A DNA stretch of 64,000 nt, taken from assembly GCA_029379385.1 (NCBI GenBank), contig CM055611.1, positions 4,464,001 to 4,528,000 on the forward strand, in the 5' to 3' direction. Numbering within the stretch: the stretch's first letter is position 1; each line of letters starts with the position of its first letter. The position numbers and the translations under genes are program-made. Below the pieces are notes generated by a model that saw only the letters and a program-made list of their open reading frames with translations, did not search any database and was not told where the DNA came from. This document shows positions 37,301 through 50,667 of this stretch, in pieces. The stretch is from Quillaja saponaria. Lineage: Eukaryota > Streptophyta > Magnoliopsida > Fabales > Quillajaceae.

Positions 37301-40300
37301 TCTTGAGAAAGTTAAAAGAAAAAGAGGTAAAAAAATCTTAATTATTGAGGTCTTTGAAGAACACATTGTATGGTACTTTTTGTAAATAAAGAAAAAAAAA
37401 AAATCAAGAATGCGTTCACCCTTTGCTAAAATTTGTGTGGGTATTTTAATTTTGTTATCAGCATGAGTCCTGTTTGCTTGCTGGACCTCTGTTGGCTAGT
37501 CTTCTTTTTAGTGCATATGATGATAATTGCTTTAGATGGTATCTCCTGTCCCATGTAGCAGGATTATGCTGAATGTTTGAATGGTTTAATTTATTAGAAA
37601 CTATCAACCTTCATGATTTAGTCAGAGGCATGTTTTGCAGGCAGAGGCAAGATGACAAGTGGGAACATGATCTCTTCCAGGATAATGATCCTAAAATTTC
37701 TAGTATGTATTGATTTTTATTATCATTGTTATTATCATCATGATCATCAACATCGCTACCAGCAACATCATCTTATGCAACTCAATGTTGCTATGTCTTG
37801 AATTCCACTACTTTCGGTGGTTTTAACTGTGTTAATGGCTTGTGAAGATCGCAAAGTTAATGCCCAAGATCTTCGTTTCAAACTCCAAAAGAGAGGTCTT
37901 CAACCAGCATCCCTGGCTGGAAAGAGTTCCTCAGGTGTGAGGGACCTACGTGACAAGCTATCTGGCACATTGATGCCACAACCTGTCAATACTGACCCAC
38001 CAAAATCAAATGTCGAGGTTGTTAAACCAAGCAGTAGAAGTGTCATTCAGGTCCCTGCTCAACAGACAAAAAGAATTGCTAATCCAGCTCCTAAAAAGAA
38101 GGCTCCTCAAAAGGTACAACTTTTCTGTTTCTTCTTGTTTCACTTTCTGCTATATCATCTTTAAAGACTTGTCTAGTTGTTTGATCAGAGTTTCATGCAC
38201 GTCTTATTAAGTATTCTAGTTATTCTTTAGCAGGACATGCTGTATGCACAGTTGTAGGGTCATCGTTGGATACTTCATAAGATTGTGTATATTCAGGAAA
38301 ACCCTGATAACTAGAGACTCATTTTTGGTATGGTTAATAAAATAAATAAGTACAGATCTAGAGAAGGACTTTAGATTTGATATGATGTTTGTTTAATTAT
38401 TCTCTAAAATTTAGTTTTGTGTAATGACATTTTGTTTGAGAAGAGAAATCACTTCAACCAGGCGCTATATATCGCATTTAGCATCTCGCTCTCAACAAGG
38501 ATACCTGTTCAATTCCACATGAAAGCACCATTGCCATCTCTTATGACCTCACTAACAAATTCCTTGAGTACGCTTCCCCACTCAGTCAAAGTTTATCTTT
38601 ATGTGATTTAAAGAGGAAAATGCCACAAGATTGAGATAGATATGTTTGAATTGAAATTTTCAAAAAGTTATTTCTGGAGATGTACAAGGTACTGAACTGA
38701 GGTGACACATTTAGCTGTAGGAGTCAGGGTGAAATGCTGTACCCAAGATAAATGAAACATGCTGGAGCACAATCAGAAAAAACATCCACCATCCTAGGAA
38801 AAATCCTTGTAACTCTAGATTTTTTATATATAACTCTATTACTTGATTCTTTAATCAGATCAAGGTAGAAAGAGAAGATTCTATATTACTTCTTAAGGAT
38901 ACAAGCATTAGAATCTGGAGGCTTTCAGTTGAGTAGCATAGGACTAAGATCAAATTTGAAATAGAATAATGAAAAGTGAAGATTGAAGATTGAAGATTGA
39001 AGATTGAAGAGTGAAGCTTTAGTATAGATTTATGTGTAAGAGGAAGTTGCTGATTCAGTAAAGTTTCATAAATTTAAGACTGCGCATTTTTGTAATTTGG
39101 AATTGAAGGAGTGCACCTTGAGTTTTATCTGATTGAAGCATACATTTGACTGTAAATTGTAAATTTGTTTGTCTGCCATACGCTGAACTGTGCTTTATTG
39201 GAAACAGTGTTAGGCCAGCAAGGACAGAACATATCCTTAAGATAACTTTGTTGGAGATGTGGATGTTAAGACTAAGTAGTGGTACTAAAACTTCAAATTT
39301 TATGTTTAGAAAGAAAACAGTTTGAACGAGAAATGCAGAAGTTGCAGTTTTCTATAAATTATGAAAAAACTAGAGTGGGATAAGAGAAAGGTAGTATTTC
39401 TTAATGATGTTTGGCTTAGGTTGGAGGCAGTGAACAAGGGAACAATTTAGTATTTTCAGCAAGAACTATTTGATTATTTATTGCTTCCATTCTAAGAGGA
39501 TTCACTTCTTCAGTTCTGGAGTGTAACCTGAGAATTTCTTATGTTTTTTACTGTTGGTATTTTTTTATTTTTTTTTAATTCCAGAAGAGGTTGGCTTATC
39601 CTCTTGTATTCCCTTCTTTCTTCTATTGATAAAATTTCTTTTTCTATAAAAAAAGAGAGGATTAATTAGTGGTAATATGACAGAGGATGAGGTGAGAAAT
39701 GTGGATCTTTATTCAGGTTAGGGTTATATTCAGAAGAGAAGATGGGAGAAAATTTCCTAAAATGTTTCAACTTTCTGCTATTTAGGATATACGTTTTTTT
39801 TTTATTTTTTTTTTATTTTTTATTTTTTTTATATATAAGTAAATAGGATATCTCCATAAATTATATGGTTAGGGAGTAATAAATAATGACATGGTCCCAT
39901 AATGGATTTCGAGGATATACGTTTTTTTTGGGTTGAATGGAAAAATAGAATTCATGAGAATAGTCTATTTAGTTTTGATCATATTGGCTTGTTAATACAA
40001 TCACCAGATTGATTCTGCTTTTTGGATATTTTAAAGGTCTATATTTAGCCCATTTGATGCTACCCTTGATTTTTAATACATTCTTTGGCGTGAAGAAATA
40101 GAAAACCTGACCTGATATTTAATACAATCTTTTCATTGAGAAGTGAGATTTTGCATTTTCAAACGGGGATAGTATCTAATCAATTGCTTGAAGAATACAG
40201 CCAAACTATTTTCTCTTTTCACTTCTCCAGTGTAATATCTACACATAGTAAACATTTTGGAGTTGTGTCTTTATTTTGAATAGTGTATACGACATAGAAA

Positions 40301-42335
40301 TGAGAGCTGATCGTTGTGCATTTAAGGTGGTTCCTGTGGCAGAAGAGATGGTAGCAGCAGGTTGTATATGTCTTAGTTTTACATTCTATTTCTGTTCCTA
40401 AATAGAAGTTTTGAGTTTTGGTGTAAGTGGATCAGAGTTTCAAGTATTATTCTCGTTATATGCAAAGTATCTCTACCTATCAAAAACAAAATATATCTGC
40501 TAAGTATCTAAATCATTTATGAACATCTAGTGCAAATAAGGAGAATTTGTTATGTGAGATTAAATTATGTAATTCTGTAACCAACTACCTAAATGTCATT
40601 AGTCCTGCTTCTTTGTTGCAGGCTGATACATCAGTAGATGAGTTTTTGTACTCCTTGGGTCTCAAAAAATATCTCATTACTTTTCAAGCAGAGGAAGTAC
40701 GCAATACAGATCTTCCTTTTCCTTATCTTTTTTCTTTCTTTTTTGTTGTTTGGTGGTTGGGGGGGGGGGGGGGGGGGGTAGTGTTTTTCGGATATTTATA
40801 TTAATCTGTGAGCTGTATCTTCAGGTTGATATGACAGCCCTTATACACATGACTGATGAGGACCTCAAGGCTATGGGAATACCAATGGTAAATTCTGATG
40901 CAACTCTATGTATGCATGCTTTTTTCTGTTAGATGACATCTTTTGTCCATGGCAAACGCATGCTGTTTTATGGGTGCTTTATCCTATCTTCTCAAGGACC
41001 TCAGTCTTATTCTCAAAGCATCTTTTTAGTTACTATTACTTTTGTTAAGTAAAACATTTTTGAACGGGAACCTGTTCATTTTTGTTCAATTCAATCCCCT
41101 TGGCACTCAGGTGGTCAAGTGACAGGGTTTATCATTGATGTTGAGTTTGTGGAATCTGCTGTTTTCTTTAAATTGAATCGAGCACTTTTGATACATTAAT
41201 AGCAATACTCACATGTTTACATTAGTCTTCGTGTTTTAATTCATGGTACCTGTCTAGTTAGTGCTTGCAAAAACTAATGTGATAAAGCAGTTTGTTTCAT
41301 GCCGACCTCAACTAGTTTGGAATTTAAGGCTTAGTTCTGTCAAGTTGAGTTGAGCAGTTTGCTTCTTACGGGACTCTGTTATATTATATTGCAATATGTT
41401 TTCTTCTCTTTGGTATCATCTTACTGCCTCATTAGTTTGCTGCCCATCAGGGTTCGAACCCTGGTAGTGCTTGAAGGAGGTATTATACCCGAAAGCCATA
41501 AGGCTGTTCTCTGCCAACTCAATAACCATTGAATCTGTTAGTTCTTAGTTGCATGTGAACATGTCCATGTTGTTAGTACATATGGTACCTTTAGAGCGTG
41601 TTTGGGAGGCGGGAAGGGGAAGTAAAAGATCAAGGTTGATGCAATTGAAAATAGGGAAGATGGAGTTCACTGCACGACTTTGATTAGATTTTCATTCCAT
41701 TCCATATTTTTACCTCTACCATGCCTAAACATCTATCAGATCAAAAATGACCAACAGCCGAAGATGTTTAACACCATTGAGCAATATCTAAAAGTCAGTG
41801 GTGGTAGACTGCCAAAGACAATGAGGATGGCCTCTCAGAATATCTATCAAATCATAAGCTGGCAGAACTAGACAAAAGTGGATAGAAATCAATAAGCATT
41901 CAATAAATATCTTGAGTATGTTACGGAATTCTGTGGGGAGGGGAGGGTAACTAAAGGGAAGGGAGGGGAGGGGATAGAGTGGGTACCACCTCTCGTTTGG
42001 ATGTTTTAAATAAACGGTGGAAAGAGTGCAATATTACTTATATGCCCTTAATTGAGGGGAGAAAAGTCTTGAATGCTAGTGTTATTTTTGAAAGTTCCTA
42101 TGTAATATCAATTGTTTATCTCTCCTCCCATCTCCCTTACTCCTTACTAAAAGAAACTGCAAAACAAATGAACATGTGTGTTCTCCCCTGACTCCCCAGA
42201 GGGGCCAGATTTTGTAATTAGTTATCCAATCAACAATATTTTACACCCTTGAGCTTCTACTAGGCTAATCTTCTTTTTTCTGGTTTTCAGGGACCAAGAA
42301 AGAAGATACTTCTAGCATTAGAATCAAGAGCCTGA
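34312..42335 (+). CDS. SAM (sterile alpha motif) domain protein, 6 exons
   Basis: Exons: 34312-34418, 37641-37702, 37848-38113, 40622-40696, 40825-40887 and 42291-42335. All junctions are GT-AG and in phase, with no stop: 205 residues. The N-terminus MYADRVESGGRRSVKERLNG is a basic conserved block of this plant family. The middle (QRQDDKWEHDLF, NRKVNAQDLRFKLQ, GVRDLRDKLSG) is charged and probably disordered. The C-terminal 60 residues form the SAM domain (SVDEFLYSLGLKKYLITFQAEEVDMTALIHMTDEDLKAMGI then GPRKKILLALES), a helical module for protein binding or self-assembly. The closest Arabidopsis relative, as I recall, is At3g07170; its function is not well known. It is convergent with PIG-S, 1.4 kb apart. 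Intron 1 (3.2 kb) holds a hAT fragment; intron 4 holds a run of 20 G. Confidence 0.88.
34845..36300 (+). mobile_element. hAT transposon fragment in intron 1 of the SAM gene
   Basis: Both ends are rich in GCGCCTAGGCGC-type words (34856-35005 and 36200-36250), the subterminal repeats of some plant hAT elements. Between them lies the end of a hAT transposase. 35230-35475 reads AEWWKSFEAETPNLQQ, then FLSLTCSSSGCERNWSVFE, the hAT dimerisation domain. After a likely intron, 35536-35870 reads HSKKRNRLAQERLSDLVYIK. The catalytic part is missing, so it is a deletion derivative. Possible 8-bp flanks TATTTGAG (left) and TGTTTGAG (right) differ by one base and are only suggestive. Confidence 0.75.
38977..39017. 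repeat. (GAAGATT)n microsatellite
   Basis: About five tandem 7-bp units (GAAGATT, the last altered to GAAGAGT) in intron 3 of the SAM gene. Confidence 0.85.
40759..40778. repeat. Run of 20 G in a 128-bp intron
   Basis: An uninterrupted G20 tract lies in intron 4 of the SAM gene (40697-40824), 46 bp before the acceptor. Such a run can form a G-quadruplex in DNA or pre-mRNA and is unstable and hard to sequence, so its true length is uncertain. Confidence 0.9.
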
Positions 42336-43724
42336 CATTTTGGAGTATTCATCTCTTTTCATCATCTGGCGTTGTATTATTATTATTATTATGGTATTGA
42401 ACTCAGATATCAGCAGGCTTAGTGTTTTGACTATTCATGCTTGCATGTAACCTTTTTTTCTTTCTGGGTTATTTACCCTTTTGGTCTTGCTCTTTCAAGC
42501 TGTATTGCTGAAGTGGCTTCAACAAGCTCATTTAATGATATTTTAGTCAACATAAACTTGGGAGCTTTGGGTAGGAATTTTTATTGAAATCAATTTGTTG
42601 CTTACCTTGAAAGAGCTGTTTCGAGAGTTGTACAGGGATCCCTATTTTGAAATTGTATGAATTTCTGTGGATATTTTTTTTTCTGTTCTTTTCTTTGATT
42701 GTATGATGTTAGTCCGCAGGGAGCTAGGCATATGACGTGTAAGAACTCGTGTTAGGGAATAATGACTGAAGTCTTTAATACTTTTAACTGTATCTACTGA
42801 AAATAATCGAATGGAATCATGTACTAATTCATGATAAACTTAGTTTCATATTTTTTTCCTCTTCTAATTGTTTTCTCTTCCCGGAGCTCTTTTAATTTTT
42901 TAACAAATTAATACTTTTATCATTATATTATGGATGATATAATGTATATTTTCTGGTTCTTATACAGTTTTTAACAAAATAATATAAACTTATATTATAT
43001 TTGACAGTTATATAAACCGTTTAATGTAAGCTTAGTATCCAACCACACAAGTTTAAGCACAGCTGAAGAAGTTCCTCTTATTGCAATTTGTTCCATCTAC
43101 CAATTCTTCATCTGTTTCCATCTGTCATCAAAATTTCTTGGGTTCTTACTTTTTTACACTGGGAGAAGGCAAAGATTTTAATTGAAGAGATGCCAAATTA
43201 TACATGTAGTTGTTCATGGTAAGCAAAAAGACTGTATATTTCCCTTAACTGATTTTGATACGCCCCTGAGAACTTCATGTATACAGTCTTTTGGCTTACC
43301 TAATTATAGAACCTCTCACTGTAAATCATTAATATCTCAGTGAGAAGTTATAACATCCAACAAATAAATCCGATCACAGATTTGCAATAAATTCTACTTT
43401 TCTACTAGATAAGTGTCAAACGAGTTTACAGTCATCATTTGCGATAAATGTCATTCTACAATGAGTAAGGCACAAGCAGTACACAAACCTGTGGATCACT
43501 AAAGAAATTTCGGTATCTATTTCGTTACCAACACAATGAAGACATTTGTACACCTGTGTTTTCAACTTTAGTGTCTCTTCTTATATCGTGGTTGCCAGGT
43601 CCCCGAAACTGTAAAATGGGGGCAATTCATATCTACATAAATAGAAAATGTAGAAGTACTCAAATAATTTAAATTAACAAAAACACAAAAAAGAGTCACG
43701 TTAGGTTAATTGCCTCTCCAACAT
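42336..43724. other. Convergent spacer between SAM and PIG-S
   Basis: 3' UTRs of the two convergent genes. It has an (ATT)n run at 42373-42391 and a hairpin at 43218-43300 (separate entry). No gene seen. Confidence 0.6.
43218..43300. other. Hairpin with 21-bp arms (miRNA-precursor-like or MITE)
   Basis: The arm 43218-43238 (GGTAAGCAAAAAGACTG and on) is the reverse complement of 43280-43300 with one mismatch, with a 41-base loop between. Arm length fits a plant small-RNA duplex, but short inverted repeats are also left by small transposons. No adjoining TATA or target duplication was identified. Confidence 0.4.
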
Positions 43725-45662
43725 CTAGCCTTCTGATGCACCAGCCTTCCATGCCAAGTACTTCCTATTTTCTTTCTTATACCTTTTGAATTCTCTTAAA
43801 GCTGCAAGTAGGATATGCATCGAAACTGGAAAAAAGAATGGCTGCAAAAAAGAAGCAAAACACACGTGATAATTGAGCAATTGAGGTAGCACGTGAACTG
43901 CATGCATGTACATCGTGAATGTCAACACCACTAACTTCGATCAAATCACCCTTTGTGGCATACCCAATAACTGTCAACACTTATTGTCATTGGGGATTAA
44001 TCCAAGAAATGGATACATATTACATATAGGAAAAGAAAATGGATGGTGATGGAAAAAGAAAGGGAAGAAAAAAAAGGAAAAAGAGGGTATTTGCTCAAAC
44101 TTCCTATTGTTGCTATCTTTACCAAATACATGCTTCTTAGTAGTTTCTTAAGGATTGTAACAGAGATGTATATTCAGCATTCACTATTCACTACTTCTCA
44201 TATCATGAATGACTATTAATATAGAAGTATTAATTAACGTAGAAGATTTCCTCTCCACCACTTGTTACAATATGGTGTTGGAGTCAATTTTTTTACCCAT
44301 TGTATGCCCCTACAAGCTTAAACTTGAAGGTACTGCTAATAGTAAGGACTGACAGGTCAAAGAGTTTACCGAATAGACTGCAAAACAATGCTCAAATGAA
44401 TAATAGCTGATAGACATAATCGATGGGTGAAAGAAGGCATCCTCTGCTAGAGATCTTGATTGTCTCGATGATACTAACAAGAAAGGAGAATAAACCATAT
44501 GTTAGGTTTCTTTTTTTCTTTTATTTTTTTCCTTTGATAGAAACACAGCTGATAGCAAATCATATATTGAAAGCCACTGACAAGCTTTGACCACGAAATG
44601 AACATACCAGCTGAAGCGTCATAAATGCCAAGAGAGGCATTACTTTGAGCCAACTTCGCAGCATCCAGAGACAATTGTACCTGCTCAAAACAACAACATA
44701 AGTAAAATAATAATAAAAAGGACGACTGGTTCTACTGATACACCCAATAACAGCTATTAAAGCACAGTATGGAATCACATGTTGGACCTGGATACCCACA
44801 TAAGTGACACAAGACACCTCTTCACGGTCAAACAATCACCCAAAAGTATCAGAGTAAAACAATAAATATTAATCTAGGACTAGACGCATGCCTCAGACAT
44901 GGCCAAAGAAATGTCAGATGCAGTTTGACACATGTGGGACATTCCAGACACATTGACTAAATCTATGGTTTAAAGTTTTGACAGACAGGACGCAAGACAT
45001 TTTGAGAGTCTGAACAGTTAGGTACATATCTAAAAGGAAAAGTTGGAATAATAGGAACAATCTAAGAGAAATTATATACAATATAACTTGCCAGACCCAC
45101 AAAGTAACTTGCTTATCTTTCTTCTTTCCAAAACCTCAATAATGAATCAATAACAGGTTCTCCAAATTCTAAGGATAAACCCATTTCTCTATCAAATTAG
45201 GTATCCCAAAGGCCAAATACTCCAAGCCATTGAAAAATGTAAGAAAAGATCAGCATTTTCAATTCACCACTGTCAAAACCCATAATGCAGGTATCTATGG
45301 ATAAATTCTTCTGAGATTCAGTGCAGACTTATAAGGATTTACCAAAGAGTTATATAAAGTAACCATAATTTATGTTTTTTACTTTCTCCGGTCAATTTTG
45401 CATTAGTGAGATACATTGGCTACAATATTCACAACTAGGTAAAATCTTACTCATTTTAAAAGAAAATATTTTTTAGAGAATGTTGCCTTTGAATTTATTT
45501 TCATCTGTGCAGAATAACCAAGTATTTATGAGTAACAATTATACATCTCTTACTTGATCAATTTTGTAAAAGTGAGAAATACTAACAAGGGCATACCCAA
45601 GTCAATGGTGACAATTGCTAATTTTACCCATGAAAATCATTTTAAGCATGTTGTGATTTTTT

Positions 45663-45693
<31 letters not shown>

Positions 45694-48600
45694 AAAACCA
45701 AAAATACCTGTGATCACCAAGTATTTGTACATAATAACTGCAACTTCTACTTTTTCAGTCAACTTCATATTGATGAGATACAGTGCTAGGTACTAAAAGA
45801 ATTGTTGGTGGAACTTTACTCAATTTCCCATAAGTAATTTTAGAAGTTTTCAATTTTCATTTTTTTCTACAAATTCCTAAAGAAGAACCACATATTGTCT
45901 ACAGAACACCCACAGCTTATGTCTTACTTTTTTCTAAATCAATTTTATTAGTTACTTATATTCAGGTTTTATATTTTTTTATGATGCCCAAAATCAATAC
46001 ATTTCCTTTCTAGCCAACATGAAAATTTAAAGGATTTTTACCAATATAAATTTCAATGTAAGTTTGATCCATTAATAAAATAACAAAATCTATCATGTTT
46101 ATTTATCAACAATAAAATTTTCACACATTTTTATCTGCTCTCACCGTTGTTTCCTTCATATAGTAGTTGACTTAAAAGGAGGTGTGCTTACTAACTTAAG
46201 TCCATTGCATCAGTTCATTAAGTCTTCACCATTTCATGAAATGGAGAATGAAAACAGCATTATCAACTTTTCTTTCGCTTCAATTTTTATACAAACAAAA
46301 GAAAATGAGGTTCTTTCTTTCTTTACCCCACTATTTTCTCCAACCATAATATTAGAGTAACTAAATTTCTCCCATATGCATTCCTTCCCCCCAATTTTTT
46401 ATCTAGTTGGTGCTCCCTTTTTCTTTTACATATGAAAGAGAATTAACAATCCAAGAGCACCATACTGCAATAAGAATGTACATTATCCACCATTTTTATG
46501 AGACAATCACAGCATCTAAAACGCAAAGAGCAACAGACGGACTTAAGTTTAACAGCTCACCTGTTTCCCAATTTCGTCCTTGATAATCATCCTTGGCAAT
46601 GATTGAACCTGCATAGATGCTTGTCAAGATAATAGTGATGTAGGTGGCGAAATCAGGACTTAGAAGTCTGTTGATGCCTAGACTTCACAACAGTAAAGAA
46701 GAACACAAATACATAACATACCAATCTGGACAGAGATCCAAGTGTAGTAGCACATGAATGAAGATTAAAGCAGGAATGTTTCCGTGACAAGACATCCAAT
46801 TCCCTACAGATATGCAGCCAGTAAAAATTACTCTAGCACATATGTAAAACCATAATGCAAAATTGCAAATATGTCAAAAGGATATGCAAATATATCGTCA
46901 TTTAAAATCATAGTGTAACAAAAACTAAGAAGATAGGATGTTATGATAAAGCATCAGGTAAATTGTTCTTAACACCCAAAACTTTTGACTGGATGTCAAA
47001 AGGACCTTACTTCTTACCATTCTGTGAAACCTCTTTCACTACCTAAGAGAGTCAATGTGCCTGATGCACCAACATAAAGATTATCAGATTTCAGACCAAT
47101 AAGTTGCCGAAACTGGCCCATAATGACTTCAAAAACCTTCTTTAGATCCTGTTTCAGAAGAAGCATGAGTCAGTCTAGAGAAAATTAATACTGGTAGTCT
47201 AATAGACAATAGACAGGTTATATTATTTGATATTATTAACAATCAAGTTCAGTTACTATTTAAAAATAAAAAACTCAAATAAATCAGCAAAATAAAATGC
47301 CTCATACTAGTTTAAAATTTAGCTGCATTAAAAAATGCTCAGTTATAGCATTGGAAATGCAATAAATAAGAACTATGATGCCGCTTTACTTTCAATTTGA
47401 GAATGAAACTCCATTTTGCCATGATGAATATCAGCATATGAAATGAATAATTGAGTGTGATACAAAGGATATACCTGAGGTGAAATCATATGTCTGGTTG
47501 GATGCTTACTTGCTGAACCCTTCAGACAGCTTTGAGGGTTCCAGACAATAACACCTCCCCACATCTGCAACAATCAGATCTTCGTAAAATTGCCAATTTT
47601 GAAACAAATATATTTGGAAAAAGATAGGTGAGTGATGATGAAGGCATGATTTAACTGGAGATATAAATCCATTTGTCTTAGATATCTCTCCATTTGGAAG
47701 CTGCAAATGAAGTGGACATTCCTTTGCAGATGGCACATATCTGACAAGACAGAGAAAGAAACTTAGAAACTAAGCAAAACTCTACTGCAATTGCAATAAA
47801 CTTAAGCATGCCTTTCACCAAAACATAATCAACAAATACAGAGATAGTCATCACGCGTACAGAGAGAAACATTGATTGGATGACAGCAACATTTTCCTAT
47901 GTATTTTCTTTACAGCCCATCCCTTTACATTGGTCCAACCTAACCCCTATGGCAAGAATATAAAAGTCTCCACTGGGGCAACTAAAGTAACATTATATAG
48001 CCAAGGCTAAATACACAATTTTTTTACCATAAAAACCAAAATAAATATACAGAAATAATAAACATTATTTGATAGGTATTTAACTACAATAAAGGTTTAA
48101 ACTATGATTGGATGCATTTTATCTCATTCCGTGACCACCAAACTGAATAGCGTACAAAGTATATCTTGGCCAAATAAAAAAATAAATATAATAACTGGAA
48201 ATAACTACATGTGGGATAAAGTTAAAGGATATACACCACAAATTGCAATATTTTTGACCTCCCACCCGCTGCAACTGAAGTATCCAAGTGCCACTCATTG
48301 GAACTCACCTATTCAATTTTAAAAGATTAACATTTTTAAGAAATGTAAAATAAAACCGTAGCTAAGAATATAAGTATACATGTAAGACATAACATTATAA
48401 CAGCTCCAAGGAGAAAGAAAACCGAGAATCATCATTCATCAGAAACAGTTTTAAAATCAAGCATCCCTTCCTTAAAAGCTACATATTATGCCTTCCAATG
48501 GATATCTTGAATGGTGCATAACCCACCACCCTAAGAGTCAGTGCTGAATTTGTAAGGTTGGGACAGTCTTGTTTTGAGGATTAGCGTACTGCTCTTTTTC

Positions 48601-50591
48601 TTTTAATATGAATCACACAAACAAATGGATGGGTTTTGAACCCACCTACAAGATCCTTGGCTAAACCAATGTATAAGATGTTAGAAATTGTTAACTTTCA
48701 TTTTTGTGGCTATGCATTTGACATTGATGTTAGTAATAATACACACCAAGGTAGTAAATTAACCTCAGCAACCTTAGGTGTAGGAAAATGTAACTAGCAA
48801 TGTCATTCAAAATGGCCAGTGGAAATTTTCTTTTCTTTTCTTTTATTTTATTTTTATTTTTTTTGCCAGTGGACTACTTAAACCATGAGTAAGTCAAATT
48901 CATGAAAGAAGCATACAAAGAAAGGAAGGTCCTTGGTACTGAATACATGTCTGTGGTGCTTATCATCCCAAAAAGAAAATGAAGACTTCGGAGTGTGATA
49001 TAAAACCTGCCCATTAAGAGGAACAATAATATCAATCACAATTCACAACGGAAATTTAAAATTACATACATAGCTATTATGAGAGACAAATTTTTTGTTA
49101 CCTGACTTTCTACACTTATGTTTGCTACTGGTCGCAAAGCCTTAATTACAGGGTTCAACAAAGTCTCATCTACTGTTTGAAAATCCCTGAAATACCATTA
49201 GAACTCAAAATGATCAATTTGGGATGGTACAAGTTGAGAGATAATTAAATTTTGTTCTTAACGTCCTAGTGATGGATTTAGTTTATTTATACATTCTTTT
49301 CCTTGTTTATCTTTTTGGGGGTGTGGATTGGGACAATGCAAGAACAGTCTGGTTTACATTAACATAAGCAAGAATAGAAAAAACTTGACCAGGCTATTCA
49401 ATTAGCAATAATTTTTGTTGAGAAGATTTGATCTCAAAACAGAATGCATCAGATACATTATAGTAGAGGAACAGATGAAGCACCAGTAAAGTCAGAATGA
49501 AAGCTTCTTACTTTTATGTTCTGTTAACTATGAAATATAGATTGGTCATTAAATTAGCAGAATCATGTCAAGCTTCATACCAATCATAAATCCAATCATG
49601 AGGATCCGCATTGAGCAAACTAAACGAGAGAATAATCCTCCCATCAGCACCCACAGGCATGAACTCCCCTTGAATCAACCCATCTTCTTTCCCACCATTA
49701 ACAAACACCCTAACAAAAATTTCAGCTATCCTCAACACTGCCTCCTCCTCAGAAACATTCCCGACGATCCACGCATGGCGATACTTCCCTACGATAGCTC
49801 TCACATCTTCTTCACCATTCACCACCACAACACGATAAATCTTCCCGCCAAACCCAGATTCTGAACAATCCCCTAATACAGACTCTAGCAATTCATCAGC
49901 ACCTTCATCATTATCTTTCAATTCACGACCAAAATCAGTGGCACTAATTGCACCACATCGCCATGAACACGAAGGCTTAAAGTTTTGGGCTTGCATACAA
50001 TTGGAACCGGAATCTATAACAACAGAAACATAGTAGTTGTTTCCACAAGTACCACATTGGGAAGCTTTAGGGGTAAAGTTGATCATTTTATGCAAAATTA
50101 TTGATTCAATTTCACTTGCACTAGAAGTAATTGAGGTTTTGGAATCGAATCCCACAAAAATTGCCTGAAAATGGCATGGAAATAGTAATGGGTTCGACTC
50201 AATTTGAGACGAAAGAGACTCAATCTCCTGGAACGGCAATGGTGCTCGATAGATTTCAATGGATCTCCATAAAAATGGGAAACCTGCAAAAGAGTAAATA
50301 AAATCACCAAACTGTTATTAATATCAAGAACATTTTCACAAAGTACACAGAGAGAGAACCTAGGACGAAGGAGAACAGGACTGAAAGAGTAAGAACAAGG
50401 CGCTTAAGTCCTGGTTTAGTTTTTCGCATGGTTTTAGGGTCAAAGTCCGGCTGAGGTTCTTCTTCTACTTCTTTGACAGAGGTTTCTGAAATCTCGGATT
50501 CGCGATTATCATTTTTAAATTCTGGCGGAGAATCTGAAATCTCAGTCATCGAAGAATTCAAATTTCCAATTTCTGAGAGCTTCAGCTGCAT
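43725..50591 (-). CDS. PIGS: GPI transamidase subunit PIG-S, 13 exons
   Basis: PIG-S is an ER-membrane subunit of the GPI transamidase. Exons, in order of transcription: 50591-50360, 50283-49581, 49186-49102, 49006-48917, 48308-48235, 47740-47656, 47564-47475, 47148-47018, 46803-46722, 46608-46561, 44680-44608, 44473-44370, 43841-43725. Every junction is GT-AG and in phase, with no internal stop: 637 residues from Met 50591, or 623 from the second Met at 50549. An acidic N-terminus is followed by a membrane helix (LVLTLSVLFSFVLG, then FPFLWRSIEIYRAPLPFQEI, a PIG-S hallmark), a large lumenal domain (HDWIYDWDFQTVDETLLNPV, SNEWHLDTSVAAGGRSKILQ, MWGGVIVWNPQS, DNLYVGASGTLTLLG) and a C-terminal helix (PFFFPVSMHILLAAL) with a basic tail KRYKKENRKYLAWKAG. 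It is divergent from the tRNA-Lys gene and convergent with the SAM gene. It appears fully functional, unlike the linked PIG-T. Confidence 0.93.
45340..45960. repeat. Degenerate repeats of about 190 bp in PIG-S intron 10
   Basis: Within the 1.9-kb intron 44681-46560, a pattern of ACTT(T)..TCAATTTTG..TT.GTGAGA(A/T)AC recurs near 45380, 45550, 45745 and 45925, each preceded by a CAAGTATTT- or AACTGC-like word. The copies are diverged. A (TTTA)n tract lies inside at about 45660-45690. Confidence 0.35.
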
Positions 50592-50667
50592 TAGCCCAGT
50601 TCTTCCTCGATCAAGAATAACAAACGCTTAAGAAAATTTAACAAAGCAAGCAAACTTTCAAGCAATT

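Noticed and set aside
41440..41475. tRNA gene suggested by GGGTTCGAACCCTGG
   Set aside because: Only a B-box-like word is present; no acceptor stem or D-arm can be folded around it. At most a SINE fragment.
49565..49864. A 99-residue plus-strand open frame
   Set aside because: It is the antisense shadow of PIG-S exon 2, which has clear homology and correct splice borders.
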